The notes under the pieces are model-generated. The model saw nothing but the letters and a program-made list of their open reading frames with translations. It was not told the origin of the DNA and searched no databases. Position numbers and translations under genes: made by a program. A stretch of 8,834 nt of DNA from Melioribacteraceae bacterium (GTDB lineage Bacteria > Bacteroidota > Ignavibacteria > Ignavibacteriales > Melioribacteraceae): NCBI GenBank assembly GCA_015486905.1, contig WFQV01000452.1, positions 1-8,834 on the forward strand, given 5' to 3'. Below, in pieces: positions 1 through 7,331 of this stretch (its first letter is position 1; every line of letters starts with the position of its first letter).

Positions 1-71
1 ATTTTTATCTTCCCCAAACGAGCAAAACCAAAAATCGCGCCAAAACACTTTATTGTTTTCTCTCGTCCTAC

Positions 72-117
72 CCCCGAGCTGAAGCTCTGGGTTAATGAAA
101 TGTCGCTCATGTAGAGC
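72..117. repeat. Two adjacent hairpins, possible remnant of a dispersed repeat
   Basis: The first hairpin (72-93) pairs CCC-GAGCT with AGCTC-GGG around a GA loop, with one unpaired base. The second (105-117) pairs GCTC with GAGC around ATGTA. The two lie 11 bases apart. Paired hairpins in a gene-free region resemble a decayed REP/MITE-type dispersed element. That reading is inference, since a second full copy is not present in this window. Confidence 0.35.
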
Positions 118-211
118 TTTGTTAAAATTATTTTGTACGCTTTGTTTTTCGGTAATCTGTAACAAGTACCAACCTTAATCTCAACCTCTAAACAAAAAAT
201 AACAGAACAAT

Positions 212-267
212 CATCCAACCATCCATTCATCCAACCATCCAATCATCCGGCCATGCAATCAATCTAC
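212..267. repeat. Degenerate 8-bp tandem repeat (CATCCANN)
   Basis: Successive 8-base units read CATCCAAC, CATCCATT, CATCCAAC, CATCCAAT, CATCCGGC, CATGCAAT and then a decayed CAATCTAC. Internally the unit is close to a CATC/CAAY tetranucleotide repeat. The array has no spacers of unrelated sequence, so it is a slippage-type microsatellite rather than CRISPR. Confidence 0.8.
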
Positions 268-284
268 TCCTCACGCATTCATCA

Positions 285-313
285 CCTACCTACCGGTAGG
301 CAGGGCAGGCAGG
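285..313. repeat. REP-like palindrome with GCAGG tail
   Basis: The core CCTACCTACCGGTAGGCAGG (285-304) is a 10-bp inverted repeat centred on TACCGGTA with a single mismatched pair. The right arm is followed by further GCAGG units up to 313. A GC-rich palindrome in an otherwise AT-rich, gene-free region is typical of REP-type elements mobilised by IS200-like (RAYT) transposases. No such transposase is in the window, so membership is inferred. Confidence 0.55.
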
Positions 314-532
314 TTCATAAATAATATCATTCTTTTGGCTGTCTTAAACTTATTCATGTATGTTTCATGGTTGAGAATAAAATTTTCTTTATTTTCAAAT
401 TTATTAAAATCGCCGTACACGTCCAAAGAATAGAGCGGTTTATTACGGCTGTAAAGACAAACTTCAAAAACTATATTGTTACACGAAAAAAATGCAAAGG
501 ATTGTTGCCAAGCGCGCAGGGTCGGTTTTCAG

Positions 533-574
533 TCTTAAGTAACGAGTCTTAATTAACCAGCTCTTAACAACGAG
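533..574. repeat. Three-copy imperfect 14-bp tandem repeat
   Basis: Three consecutive units read TCTTAAGTAACGAG, TCTTAATTAACCAG and CTCTTAACAACGAG. Copy two differs from copy one at two positions. Copy three carries an extra leading C and lacks one internal base. No function is evident. Confidence 0.65.
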
Positions 575-593
575 AGAAAATATCAGGAGTAGC

Positions 594-636
594 CTAAACT
601 TCTAAACTCTAAACCTCTAAACGAAGAACGCTAAAC
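594..636. repeat. Interrupted CTAAAC array
   Basis: CTAAAC occurs at 594, 602, 609, 617 and 631, spaced 7-8 bases apart except for the last. A further copy of CTCTAAAC lies at about 186-193, on the far side of the other repeats. This looks like another degenerate microsatellite in the same intergenic region. Confidence 0.6.
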
Positions 637-753
637 GAGTGCCTGACGAACGTTGAAGACAGCCGGTAAAAAAACAGTGTAAAAATTCCAATCTCAATTT
701 CAAATATTTAGCAAACATTTGTTAAATTTTAAAAAAGAATAATTGCTAATAAT

Positions 754-758
754 GGGAG
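754..758 (+). promoter_or_regulatory. Ribosome binding site of the nucleotidyltransferase
   Basis: GGGAG lies six bases before the ATG at 765. It is the only good Shine-Dalgarno match near the 5' end of this gene. It supports a start that leaves about 22 residues ahead of the nucleotide-binding motif. Confidence 0.6.
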
Positions 759-764
759 CTTGCA

Positions 765-2264
765 ATGGCTGGAGAAATTGAAAAAATCATTAACGAATAC
801 TCGGACAACTTTGATTATTCAATAAAGAAAACCGCAGTAATATTAGCTGCCGGTCACGGAAAAAGAATTAAGTCGCAAACGTCCAAAATGCTTCATAAAA
901 TTTGGGGAACCCCCACGGTTGAAAGGGTTTTTAAGGCTTGTAAAACCGGCTTGGGGAAAGTTAACATTATTATTGTTGTTGGAATCAAAGCGGAGGAAGT
1001 AGTAAAAACAATAGGAAAAAGAACCAACACTCTTTTTGTTTATCAGGAAGAACAATTAGGAACGGGGCATGCTTTGCAAAAAGCGCTGGCAAAAATAAAG
1101 AAAAAATCTTACGAAGGAGCTCTTTACGTTTTCCCCGGAGACATGGGATTGATTGACAAAGAAACGGTTAGAACGTTTGACAAAAAGTTCCAAAAATCCG
1201 CTGCGGATATGATGGTGCTTACCGGTCAATATACCGGGGAGACGGAGAATAATTACTACGGCAGAATTGTTCGAGCAAAAAAGACGGACGCCGAAGGCAG
1301 AGAAATTAAGGAAAACGAAGGCAAAGTAATTGAAATTATTGAACACAAAGATATTCTGGCAATAAAAGAAAATAAGAAATACAAAACTAACTTTGGCGGC
1401 AGAGAGTATTCTTTCTCGAAAAAAGAATTGCTTGAAAACAGAGAATACAACTCGGGCGTTTTTGCATTTAAATTTTTGCCACTTTCAAAATTAATCGGTG
1501 AAATTAGAAGCAACAATGCTCAAAATGAAATTTACATTACGGACTTAATTGCGATATTTAACAATAACGGTTTTAGCGTTGAAGCGGTCAGCCCCCGAAA
1601 AGATTACGTAATAATGGGTTTTAACAATAAATCAGTCCTTAAAAAAATGGAGTCTATTGCGAGGGGGTTGGTTTACGAAAAGATTAAAAATTTGGTTGAG
1701 ATTGAAGACCACGAGGATTTTTTTATTGCCGACGAGACAGTTGAACAAATAATCAGAATGGACAAGAAGGGGAGACCACTCGATATTTTCATTGGCAAGG
1801 GTGTGTACATTGGCAAGGACGTGGTGTTGAATTACAATTTGAGACTAATGAAAAACGCTAAAGTTGACGGGAATGTGGTTTTCGGAGAAAATGTTAGAAT
1901 CCACGAGCGTGTATTGCTTAACACTTTTCCTAATCAAACGCTTAAAATCGGCAATAACGTGGAAATTTTTTGGGGCGATATTGTTAAAGGTAATTTGATT
2001 ATCGGGAACAATGTAAAATTGGAGTCGGGCGTTAATGTAACCGGCAGCGACGAATTCCCGTGCAGAATAGGAGACAATGTTATTATTAAAGGCACAAGCT
2101 ACGTTTTCGGCTCCATTATTGACAACGATATTTACATTGAGCACAGCGTATTGATTAAAAAACGCGTCCACAAAATAATTGACGCCAAAGGCGATGTAAT
2201 GCCGGTCAGGTTTTACATCCCTTACCCTCAAGGAGTTGAAGCGGTGGAAATCATCAAACAATAA
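765..2264 (+). CDS. GlmU-like sugar-1-phosphate nucleotidyltransferase with non-canonical beta-helix
   Basis: This 499-residue protein probably makes a UDP-activated sugar (UTP + sugar-1-phosphate, most likely GlcNAc-1-P) in the cytoplasm for envelope glycan synthesis. The pyrophosphorylase half is complete and GlmU-like: AVILAAGHGKR (24-34) with K41 of SKMLHKI, QLGTGHA (97-103), metal-binding GD (125-126), YYGR (164-167), EHK (193-195), NSG (229-231), NNAQ (250-253) and GFNN (285-288). About 20 extra residues sit at 200-222. Residues ~340-470 form a hexapeptide-repeat left-handed beta-helix. I cannot find there the conserved Arg/Lys/His/Asn/Tyr residues of the GlmU acetyltransferase site, and the helix is short and irregular. 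It is therefore best called a nucleotidyltransferase with a structural or regulatory helix, not a bifunctional GlmU. It converges on the YjiH gene 30 bases away. Function of the N-terminal domain is fairly sure; the exact sugar is not. Confidence 0.85.
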   Translation: MAGEIEKIINEYSDNFDYSIKKTAVILAAGHGKRIKSQTSKMLHKIWGTPTVERVFKACKTGLGKVNIIIVVGIKAEEVVKTIGKRTNTLFVYQEEQLGTGHALQKALAKIKKKSYEGALYVFPGDMGLIDKETVRTFDKKFQKSAADMMVLTGQYTGETENNYYGRIVRAKKTDAEGREIKENEGKVIEIIEHKDILAIKENKKYKTNFGGREYSFSKKELLENREYNSGVFAFKFLPLSKLIGEIRSNNAQNEIYITDLIAIFNNNGFSVEAVSPRKDYVIMGFNNKSVLKKMESIARGLVYEKIKNLVEIEDHEDFFIADETVEQIIRMDKKGRPLDIFIGKGVYIGKDVVLNYNLRLMKNAKVDGNVVFGENVRIHERVLLNTFPNQTLKIGNNVEIFWGDIVKGNLIIGNNVKLESGVNVTGSDEFPCRIGDNVIIKGTSYVFGSIIDNDIYIEHSVLIKKRVHKIIDAKGDVMPVRFYIPYPQGVEAVEIIKQ

Positions 2265-2294
2265 GCGTAGTGATTTCCACAGGCTTGAATGTTC

Positions 2295-3581
2295 TTAAAA
2301 AATAATCAGAGCAAATCCGAGAGCAATAATCAATGCAAACAATGTGCGCTCGAACCAAATGATTAAAATCTCTCCGATTGAAATCGGGATATCGGTAGAA
2401 AGAATGCATGGTACGGAAGCGGAGAAGAAAAGTATCGCTGCAACGGAAACAACAGCTGTCACGTAACGTGCGATTAGTGAGGCTCCGCTAATTAAAAGCG
2501 AAGGTAAAAACATTTCCGATATTTCAAGTGCTGCGGCTTTTGAAATCAAAAGGGAATCCGGCACACCGAATATTTTAACAAACGGGTAAAACAAGTAACC
2601 GAGATAATCAAAAACGGGCGTGTACTTTGAGAGAAGTAAACCTATTAAGCCAACGGACATAATTGAGGGTAAAATACTCATTGCCATCACAAACCCGTCT
2701 CTTAAATTTTTCAAAACATTTTCTTTTAACGAAGGTGCAGCTTGAAAAGAGCTTAATCCTTCTTCCAGAGCCTTTTGAAATCTTCCTCCTTCAAATTTTT
2801 CGTAATCTTTTGTTTCGGAATTGCCGGAACCGCTGTCTTTATTGCTTAATGGAGGAATTCGAACCGTTAAAGCGGTAACAATAAAGGTTATTAACAACGT
2901 TGACCAAAAATAAAGATTCCACATTCCCATTAAACCGGTAGTTTTGGCAACGATAATCATAAATGTTGCCGAGACGGTTGAGAAACCCGTGGCAATTATT
3001 ACCGCTTCTTTAACCGTGTATTTCCCCTCTTTGAATACTCGATTGGTAATTAAAAGTGCAATGGAATAACTCCCCACAAAAGAGGCCAATGCGTCAATGG
3101 CGGAACGCCCCGGAGTTTTGAATAGGGGTTTCATTACAGGCTGCATTAACACACCAACAAACTCAAGCAGACCGTAATCAACAAGGAACGCCAAGAATAT
3201 TGCACCAACAGGGACAATTATTCCGACCGGGATTACAAGTTTTTCATAGAGGAACGGAGTTAAATCTTTTTCAAAAAGCCAGTGCGGACCTATTTTAAAA
3301 AAATACATTAAAGCTACAATTACACCGAGAACTTTTAACAGTGAAAAAACGGTTGATGTTAAACTCTCGTTCCAATTCTTTTTGTAGAATGGGTAAAGCC
3401 CGCCGGCAATCACTACAATCAAGGCGTAAAACGAAGAAGCGTGCGGAAAGTTAAATCTGAAAAAATTAATGATATGGTCTAAAATTATTGTGCTTTTGCC
3501 TTTAATGTTAACCGGAATGAAGAACACAAATATTCCAAATGCGGCGAATAGGAAGAATTTTAATAAATCGGTTTTTTTCAT
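2295..3581 (-). CDS. YjiH-family nucleoside recognition (Gate) membrane protein
   Basis: This 428-residue polytopic inner-membrane protein has about ten hydrophobic segments. The first is at residues 7-23, then come two Gate-type blocks (roughly 115-240 and 295-428) separated by a polar, Ser/Gly/Lys/Glu-rich loop (246-290). The stretch PGRSAIDALASFVGSYSIAL (157-176) and the following TGFSTVSATFMI (198-209) are typical of the YjiH group of nucleoside-recognition proteins, whose substrate is not established. The length is about that of the full-length YjiH form. The gene follows the glycosyltransferase by 60 bases on the same strand, with no visible promoter or terminator between, so it is probably the last gene of that transcript. 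The ribosome site is weak (AAAGA just before ATG), but the N-terminal Met-Lys-Lys and membrane segment support the start. Confidence 0.8.
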   Translation of the reverse strand: MKKTDLLKFFLFAAFGIFVFFIPVNIKGKSTIILDHIINFFRFNFPHASSFYALIVVIAGGLYPFYKKNWNESLTSTVFSLLKVLGVIVALMYFFKIGPHWLFEKDLTPFLYEKLVIPVGIIVPVGAIFLAFLVDYGLLEFVGVLMQPVMKPLFKTPGRSAIDALASFVGSYSIALLITNRVFKEGKYTVKEAVIIATGFSTVSATFMIIVAKTTGLMGMWNLYFWSTLLITFIVTALTVRIPPLSNKDSGSGNSETKDYEKFEGGRFQKALEEGLSSFQAAPSLKENVLKNLRDGFVMAMSILPSIMSVGLIGLLLSKYTPVFDYLGYLFYPFVKIFGVPDSLLISKAAALEISEMFLPSLLISGASLIARYVTAVVSVAAILFFSASVPCILSTDIPISIGEILIIWFERTLFALIIALGFALIIF

Positions 3582-3641
3582 TCTTTGATTTCAAAAAAGA
3601 GAAAAAAGACACCGTAAAAATAACAAGATTCGAGTTAACGT

Positions 3642-5195
3642 TTAATTATGTTCGAGTAATTTTTTGCCGATGTTTTTCCAAGAGTAATTATTTACCGCAA
3701 AGTTTCTAAGATTTCTTCCGAATGCATTTTTCCATGAGTCATCGGCAAAACCGTCGGGGTAAAGAAAGTTCAATATTTGAACTATTTTTTCGGGCAGTTC
3801 TTCGAAAAACAAATCGGGATTTTTGCAAACAAGCTTCTCTGTTTCCGGGATTGCTTTAATTAAATTGTCTGTTACATCCTTCATTCCGGAGTGATAGTTA
3901 GTGAGTGGAAAAACACCCGCCGACATTGCCTCTATGGCAACCATTCCAAATGCCTCGGGAAAGGTGCTGGGCATTACACTGATGCTTGCAAGCGGCAATA
4001 GTTTGCTTAACAACTTGTGATTTAAAAATCCCGTTACGGTTATTCTGCCTGCTTCGTCGAGAGTAAGTTTCCTAAAGTACTTTTTAACGTCAATGTTCAA
4101 GGCAAAGTTGCCGGCTTCGGCGGCTTTTTGTGCAAGTTCCAAATTGCCGGTTTTCAACGCCGTAATAATTGCCTCCAAATGCTCCCGGTAAGAGCCGAAA
4201 CCGACAAACACAAATCTTACGTTGTTCTGAAGTTCGAATATTTTCGGTGTGAGTAAGATGAGTTCGCCCACTCCCTTGGTCTGTAAAAATTTTCCGGAGT
4301 AAATAATGATAGGCTCTTCCTTTTGCCAAGGTTTCCACTTTTCGAGTAAATCGGCATCAATGCTCCGCTGATTGTAAGTGTTTCCAAGTTCGGTGAGAAT
4401 TTTGTGGGCTTCCCCTGCCGGCTTTTTCGTAATATCCGGAACGGAAATATTCTTTCTGCCATCCGGGTTCTTTCCGATTTCTTCCTTTGCGAGCTCTAAA
4501 AATCTTTTTTCATATTCAAACGGATTAGGACAAAGGTTAAAAACATTCTCGTTCATCCCCGGCGGTACAATTTTAATTTTGTTCCTAAAAATTTTATTGT
4601 CGCTAAAGACATTTAAAATTCTTCGCTTAATGTGGGTGGAGCCCGCAATTATTTCCTGTGCGTTGTTAAGTCCCTCGTAAGCGTATTTTTTAAATTCAGG
4701 ATGCTTTGCCGCAACGAACTCCATTGCACTTCCGTGAATTTTAATCTTGTAAGGAATGTCGCAATTTTCCAATGCACGTTTAACAATAACGGGACTTAGC
4801 ATTGCATGATTGGCAAAAAACAAATCAACTCCTTGTGCGGTTATTTTCTTAAGGGCTTCGGCTGTTAATTTAATATGAGTGTTGATTTCTTCCTCGCTCA
4901 TTTCGGGAATGACTTTTACCGTGTAACCTTCGTATTCATCGTAAATGTAAACCGGCAGGAGATTGTTAATATCCGGCACAACAACTCTAAACTCTCCTGG
5001 GTGGGGAGGTGCTTTCGGAATTAGATTTGTCCCGGAAATGAATTCGTCAACAAAATCAAGCTCAAAAGCTTTTCTATCTTGGCAAACCACCGTAACGGCG
5101 TAACCCAATTCGCGCCATATTTCAGATACGTTTGCCACGTAAATATTTGAGCCTGTTCCGCGCAGCAAATAACCGTGAACCATTACTATGTGCAT
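3642..5195 (-). CDS. GT4-family glycosyltransferase
   Basis: This 517-residue retaining GT-B enzyme is expected to transfer a sugar from a nucleotide donor to an unidentified acceptor, probably a cell-surface glycan, at the cytoplasmic face of the membrane. The N-terminal acceptor domain starts MHIVMVHGYLLRGTGSNIYV, with the glycine-rich loop G13-T-G-S. NHAMLSP (129-135), KIHGSAME (152-159) and VPPGMNENVF (210-219) follow. The donor domain begins at PIIIYSGKFLQTKGV (295-309). It carries the E-x7-E signature EAFGMVAIE (E414, E422) and the ASISVMPS strand before it. The link between domains (~222-292) is unusually long, and a further insertion lies at ~340-380, giving a larger enzyme than the usual 350-420 residues. 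It sits between the exonuclease (65 bases upstream) and YjiH. The start has only a weak ribosome site, but the N-terminus matches the family. Confidence 0.9.
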   Translation of the reverse strand: MHIVMVHGYLLRGTGSNIYVANVSEIWRELGYAVTVVCQDRKAFELDFVDEFISGTNLIPKAPPHPGEFRVVVPDINNLLPVYIYDEYEGYTVKVIPEMSEEEINTHIKLTAEALKKITAQGVDLFFANHAMLSPVIVKRALENCDIPYKIKIHGSAMEFVAAKHPEFKKYAYEGLNNAQEIIAGSTHIKRRILNVFSDNKIFRNKIKIVPPGMNENVFNLCPNPFEYEKRFLELAKEEIGKNPDGRKNISVPDITKKPAGEAHKILTELGNTYNQRSIDADLLEKWKPWQKEEPIIIYSGKFLQTKGVGELILLTPKIFELQNNVRFVFVGFGSYREHLEAIITALKTGNLELAQKAAEAGNFALNIDVKKYFRKLTLDEAGRITVTGFLNHKLLSKLLPLASISVMPSTFPEAFGMVAIEAMSAGVFPLTNYHSGMKDVTDNLIKAIPETEKLVCKNPDLFFEELPEKIVQILNFLYPDGFADDSWKNAFGRNLRNFAVNNYSWKNIGKKLLEHN

Positions 5196-5260
5196 TTAAA
5201 ATCCGAAATTATAATTAAATATATTTTTACAGTCTGTTTACTTTTCCCGTGCATTTTAAA

Positions 5261-5968
5261 TCAGCCGTGAGAGTTTCCACTGTTAAAATTTAAAAATTCA
5301 TTCCATATTTTAAATAACTCAAAAGTAGCGAGAATGTCATTTCCGCAATAGATTGCAATGTCGTCTATTCTGCCTGCCTTGTAAAGCTCCTTAACTTCCA
5401 TTCCCGTCACACCGTGGCTTTTAGGCGATTCTATTCCGAAAGCCTGGCAGTAAAAATCCAAGTTAAATTTTTTGGTCAAACCGTGGAATGTAAATTCTTC
5501 TAACAAATCGACGTGACGCTTGTTTGAATATCTGTTGCCCAGGAGATTGATTGTCGGCTTTATTTTGTTGATTGCCGAGCGTATCAACAGAAACGGAACA
5601 TCAAACGCTCTTCCGTTAAAGCTGATGGTTTTGTCCGCCTTGGAAGCGAATTCCCAAAAGTTCGTAAGCATTTCGGATTCTGACATTCCCCAGTATTTAA
5701 TGTTCTTTTCTTCGTTTTCCCAATTTTGCTCTTCCGTGCCGTCGAAAAGAATAACCGAGCCTTCCGTATCTGTCCTTAGCATTCCGATTGCAACCGTGCG
5801 AGCCGTTAAAGGATAAAGACTTAAGAATCTTTTTGCGTCGTCGATTTTCTCTTCCCTCAGTTTTTCGTCGTGCTCTTTTTCCGCATAGCGCAAAATAAAT
5901 TCCTGTTGCGATTCCGAGAGTTCCTCGAACTCCACACCAACCGTTTCGATGTCAAATACAATGTTCAT
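5261..5968 (-). CDS. PolB-type DEDDy 3'-5' exonuclease
   Basis: This 235-residue ribonuclease-H-fold protein resembles stand-alone predicted 3'-5' exonucleases related to the proofreading domain of family-B polymerases. All three Exo motifs are present: Exo I DIE (D6, E8) in the first strand, Exo II SFNGRAFDVPFL (N118, D123), and Exo III Y207-x3-D211 in YCGND, which makes it the DEDDy type. HVDL (152-155) lies between II and III as in relatives. It should remove nucleotides from 3' ends of DNA or RNA using two metal ions; the physiological substrate is unknown and no polymerase domain is attached. A strong ribosome site (GGGAGG, complement of 5974-5979) lies about five bases before the ATG and fixes the start. 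It is the first gene of the minus-strand run and divergent from the DUF3078 gene. A tentative promoter (TTGTAA, 18 bases, TTTAAT; complement of 6001-6030) lies upstream but is weak in such AT-rich DNA. Confidence 0.88.
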   Translation of the reverse strand: MNIVFDIETVGVEFEELSESQQEFILRYAEKEHDEKLREEKIDDAKRFLSLYPLTARTVAIGMLRTDTEGSVILFDGTEEQNWENEEKNIKYWGMSESEMLTNFWEFASKADKTISFNGRAFDVPFLLIRSAINKIKPTINLLGNRYSNKRHVDLLEEFTFHGLTKKFNLDFYCQAFGIESPKSHGVTGMEVKELYKAGRIDDIAIYCGNDILATFELFKIWNEFLNFNSGNSHG

Positions 5969-6164
5969 TCTACCCTCCCGCTCAAAAGAAATTGTTTGTT
6001 ATTAAAAAAAATTTTTCAGTTAATTTACAAATTAAATTTATTAAATGAAATAACTAAGCGAGAATAACCATTAGGAATTCTTAAGTACAACAACCATTCT
6101 ATTTCCCTGTCGTAATTTTAAAAATAGTTAGGTAATAAAATCCGTATTCAATAAAGGAGGACTT
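5969..6164. other. Divergent intergenic region between exonuclease and DUF3078 genes
   Basis: These 196 bases are strongly AT-rich and must hold the promoters of both divergent units. Apart from the ribosome sites at each end and a weak -35/-10 pair on the minus strand, I see no strong promoter, operator or hairpin. There is no small gene with a ribosome site. Confidence 0.5.
6153..6160 (+). promoter_or_regulatory. Strong ribosome binding site that reveals the true start of the DUF3078 gene
   Basis: AAAGGAGG is a near-perfect Shine-Dalgarno sequence four bases before ATG at 6165. That ATG opens a classic signal peptide in a different frame from the rest of the protein. The site shows that translation is meant to begin here and not at the GTG at 6266, which has no ribosome site. 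Confidence 0.85.
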
Positions 6165-7006
6165 ATGAAAAGAATAATTTTTGTATTGGCAGTTTTTACA
6201 CTGCTTACTCTAAACTTAACGCCCAGGAAAAGACGGCTAAAACGGGTTGGGAAAACAAAGGAGTAGTGGGGTTGAACTTGTCCCAACCTTCATTTACCAA
6301 TTGGTCAAAAAGGGGAGAAAATTCTCTTGCGTTCTCACTCTTCGGAAATTTCGAAATTAACTATTTAAAAAAAGAGTGGACGTTTACGAACAAATTGAAA
6401 TTATCTTACGGAAAGACGAAATTGGCAAATGAGGGAGCAAAAATTAATAACAACGAATTTAACCTCGAGGATGTTTTCATTTATTTGCCAGGCTGGAAGT
6501 TAAATCCGTTCATTAGCAATATTGCACAAAGCGTTATTGCTCAGGGTTATGATTATTCAACCACTCCGCCGGTGCAGCAATCGGCATTTTTTGATCCGGG
6601 TTATTTGTCCCAGAGTGCCGGTTTTGAATATACCCAAGGAGATAATTTCAAAACGCGCGCCGGTATCGCTTTGCAAGAAACATTCACTAATGAATTTAAC
6701 CGGTACACTGACGGCTCAGCAACGCAAGGTGTTGAGAAATATAAAATAGAATCGGGCATAGAATCGGTGACGGAATTAAAACTTCCCGTTGCCGAAAATT
6801 TGCTTTACCAAAGTTACTTGAGGCTCTTTGGGCGGTTCGAGGAGATAAGGGTCTGGGACGTACGCTGGGACAACACTTTGACAATGAAAGTAAATTTTTT
6901 CTTGAACGTTAATCTGAATGTTTTGGTAGTTTACAGAAAAATTGAAACCCCGAAGACACAAGTTAAAAAAGCTCTGATGCTTGGCTTTTCTTACACATTA
7001 TTTTAA
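6165..7006 (+). CDS. DUF3078-family outer-membrane beta-barrel protein, frameshifted near the 5' end
   Basis: The continuous frame runs from about 6218 to 7006 (first in-frame start GTG 6266). The real gene begins at ATG 6165, where MKRIIFVLAVFTLLTLN is a signal peptide in another frame. Reading from 6165 hits TAG at about 6264. Adding one base near 6216 (for example CTT to CTTT) joins the halves into ...LTLNFNAQEKTAKTGWENKG, with a good cleavage site NA|QE, and gives a 280-residue protein. The mature part has the DUF3078 hallmarks: an early W..G..N segment, TNWSKRGENS, alternating amphipathic beta-strands (WTFTNKLKLSYG) and a C-terminal phenylalanine as in outer-membrane barrels. Its role is unknown; by family it sits in the outer membrane. 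It heads a two-gene unit with the MscS channel. The shift could be a sequencing error or a real lesion. Confidence 0.82.
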
Positions 7007-7019
7007 GGATAAATAAAAA

Positions 7020-7331
7020 ATGAAAGAAGTGCTTAATCAAATTTACGCTTGGGCGGCTGCTTACGGGCTGAATATCATCGGTGCGTTAGTCATTCTGATT
7101 GTCGGTAAATTCGTAGCCGGTTGGACGAAGTCCATCTCGGAAAAGATTTTTGCAAAGAGCAAGATTGACGAAACGGTTTCGAAATTCTTGGGGAACATTA
7201 TCTACGGTTTGATGATAACCTTTGTGGTAATAATGGCTATAATCAGCTTGGGCGTGGAAACGAGTTCCGTTGTAGCCGTTTTGGGTGTGCCGGCTAAGCC
7301 GTTGGTTTTGCCTTACAGAATTCACTTTTGA
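7020..7331 (+). CDS. MscS-type mechanosensitive channel, N-terminal part (frameshifted gene)
   Basis: This is the 5' piece of one MscS-family gene spanning 7020-7831. MscS channels open under membrane tension to release solutes during hypo-osmotic shock. Residues 17-36 and 57-77 are the first two membrane helices, and TSSVVAVLGV (81-90) enters the pore-lining third helix. After about residue 92 the frame is wrong and ends at TGA 7329-7331. Inserting one base between 7296 and 7297 (AA to ATA, Ile) restores GVPAIAVGFALQNSLLNF without a stop. That is close to the MscS pore helix, so a single missing base explains the break. The repaired protein is 270 residues, near the normal size. The ribosome site AAGGAT (7005-7010) overlaps the stop of the DUF3078 gene, so the two genes are translationally close and share an operon. 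Confidence 0.85.
   Translation: MKEVLNQIYAWAAAYGLNIIGALVILIVGKFVAGWTKSISEKIFAKSKIDETVSKFLGNIIYGLMITFVVIMAIISLGVETSSVVAVLGVPAKPLVLPYRIHF

Larger units (their letters stand above)
1..764. other. Gene-free, repeat-rich intergenic region
   Basis: No reading frame here has a ribosome site, family resemblance or plausible composition. The stretch is instead packed with short low-complexity and palindromic elements, each listed separately: hairpins at 72-117, an 8-bp array at 212-267, a REP-like palindrome at 285-313, a 14-bp triplet at 533-574 and a CTAAAC array at 594-636. The last ~60 bases are AT-rich and should contain the promoter of the nucleotidyltransferase gene at 765, but I cannot pick out convincing -35/-10 boxes. 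The left edge shows no clear end of a neighbouring gene. Confidence 0.7.

Noticed and set aside
1..114. Open frame from the window edge to TAG on the plus strand
   Set aside because: The 37-residue reading passes through two hairpins, has no resemblance to a protein family and no neighbouring gene structure. It looks like translated repeat.
212..267. Possible CRISPR array
   Set aside because: The 8-base units are directly adjacent with no unique spacers, and no cas gene is present.
367..552. Small plus-strand ORF of 61 codons
   Set aside because: No ribosome site, no family resemblance, and its 3' end runs into the 14-bp tandem repeat.
1845..2261. Long antisense ORF inside the nucleotidyltransferase gene
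   Set aside because: It is the shadow of a strongly supported gene, with no ribosome site and no recognisable domain. The same holds for other antisense frames in the glycosyltransferase and exonuclease genes.
2265..2294. Terminator between the convergent nucleotidyltransferase and YjiH genes
   Set aside because: Only a 4-bp inverted repeat (AAGC/GCTT) without a T-tract is visible in and around the 30-base gap.
5196..5260. Perfect TATAAT on the minus strand just before the glycosyltransferase
   Set aside because: No acceptable -35 box lies at the right distance, and the start codon is only ~15 bases downstream. The box is likely chance in AT-rich DNA.
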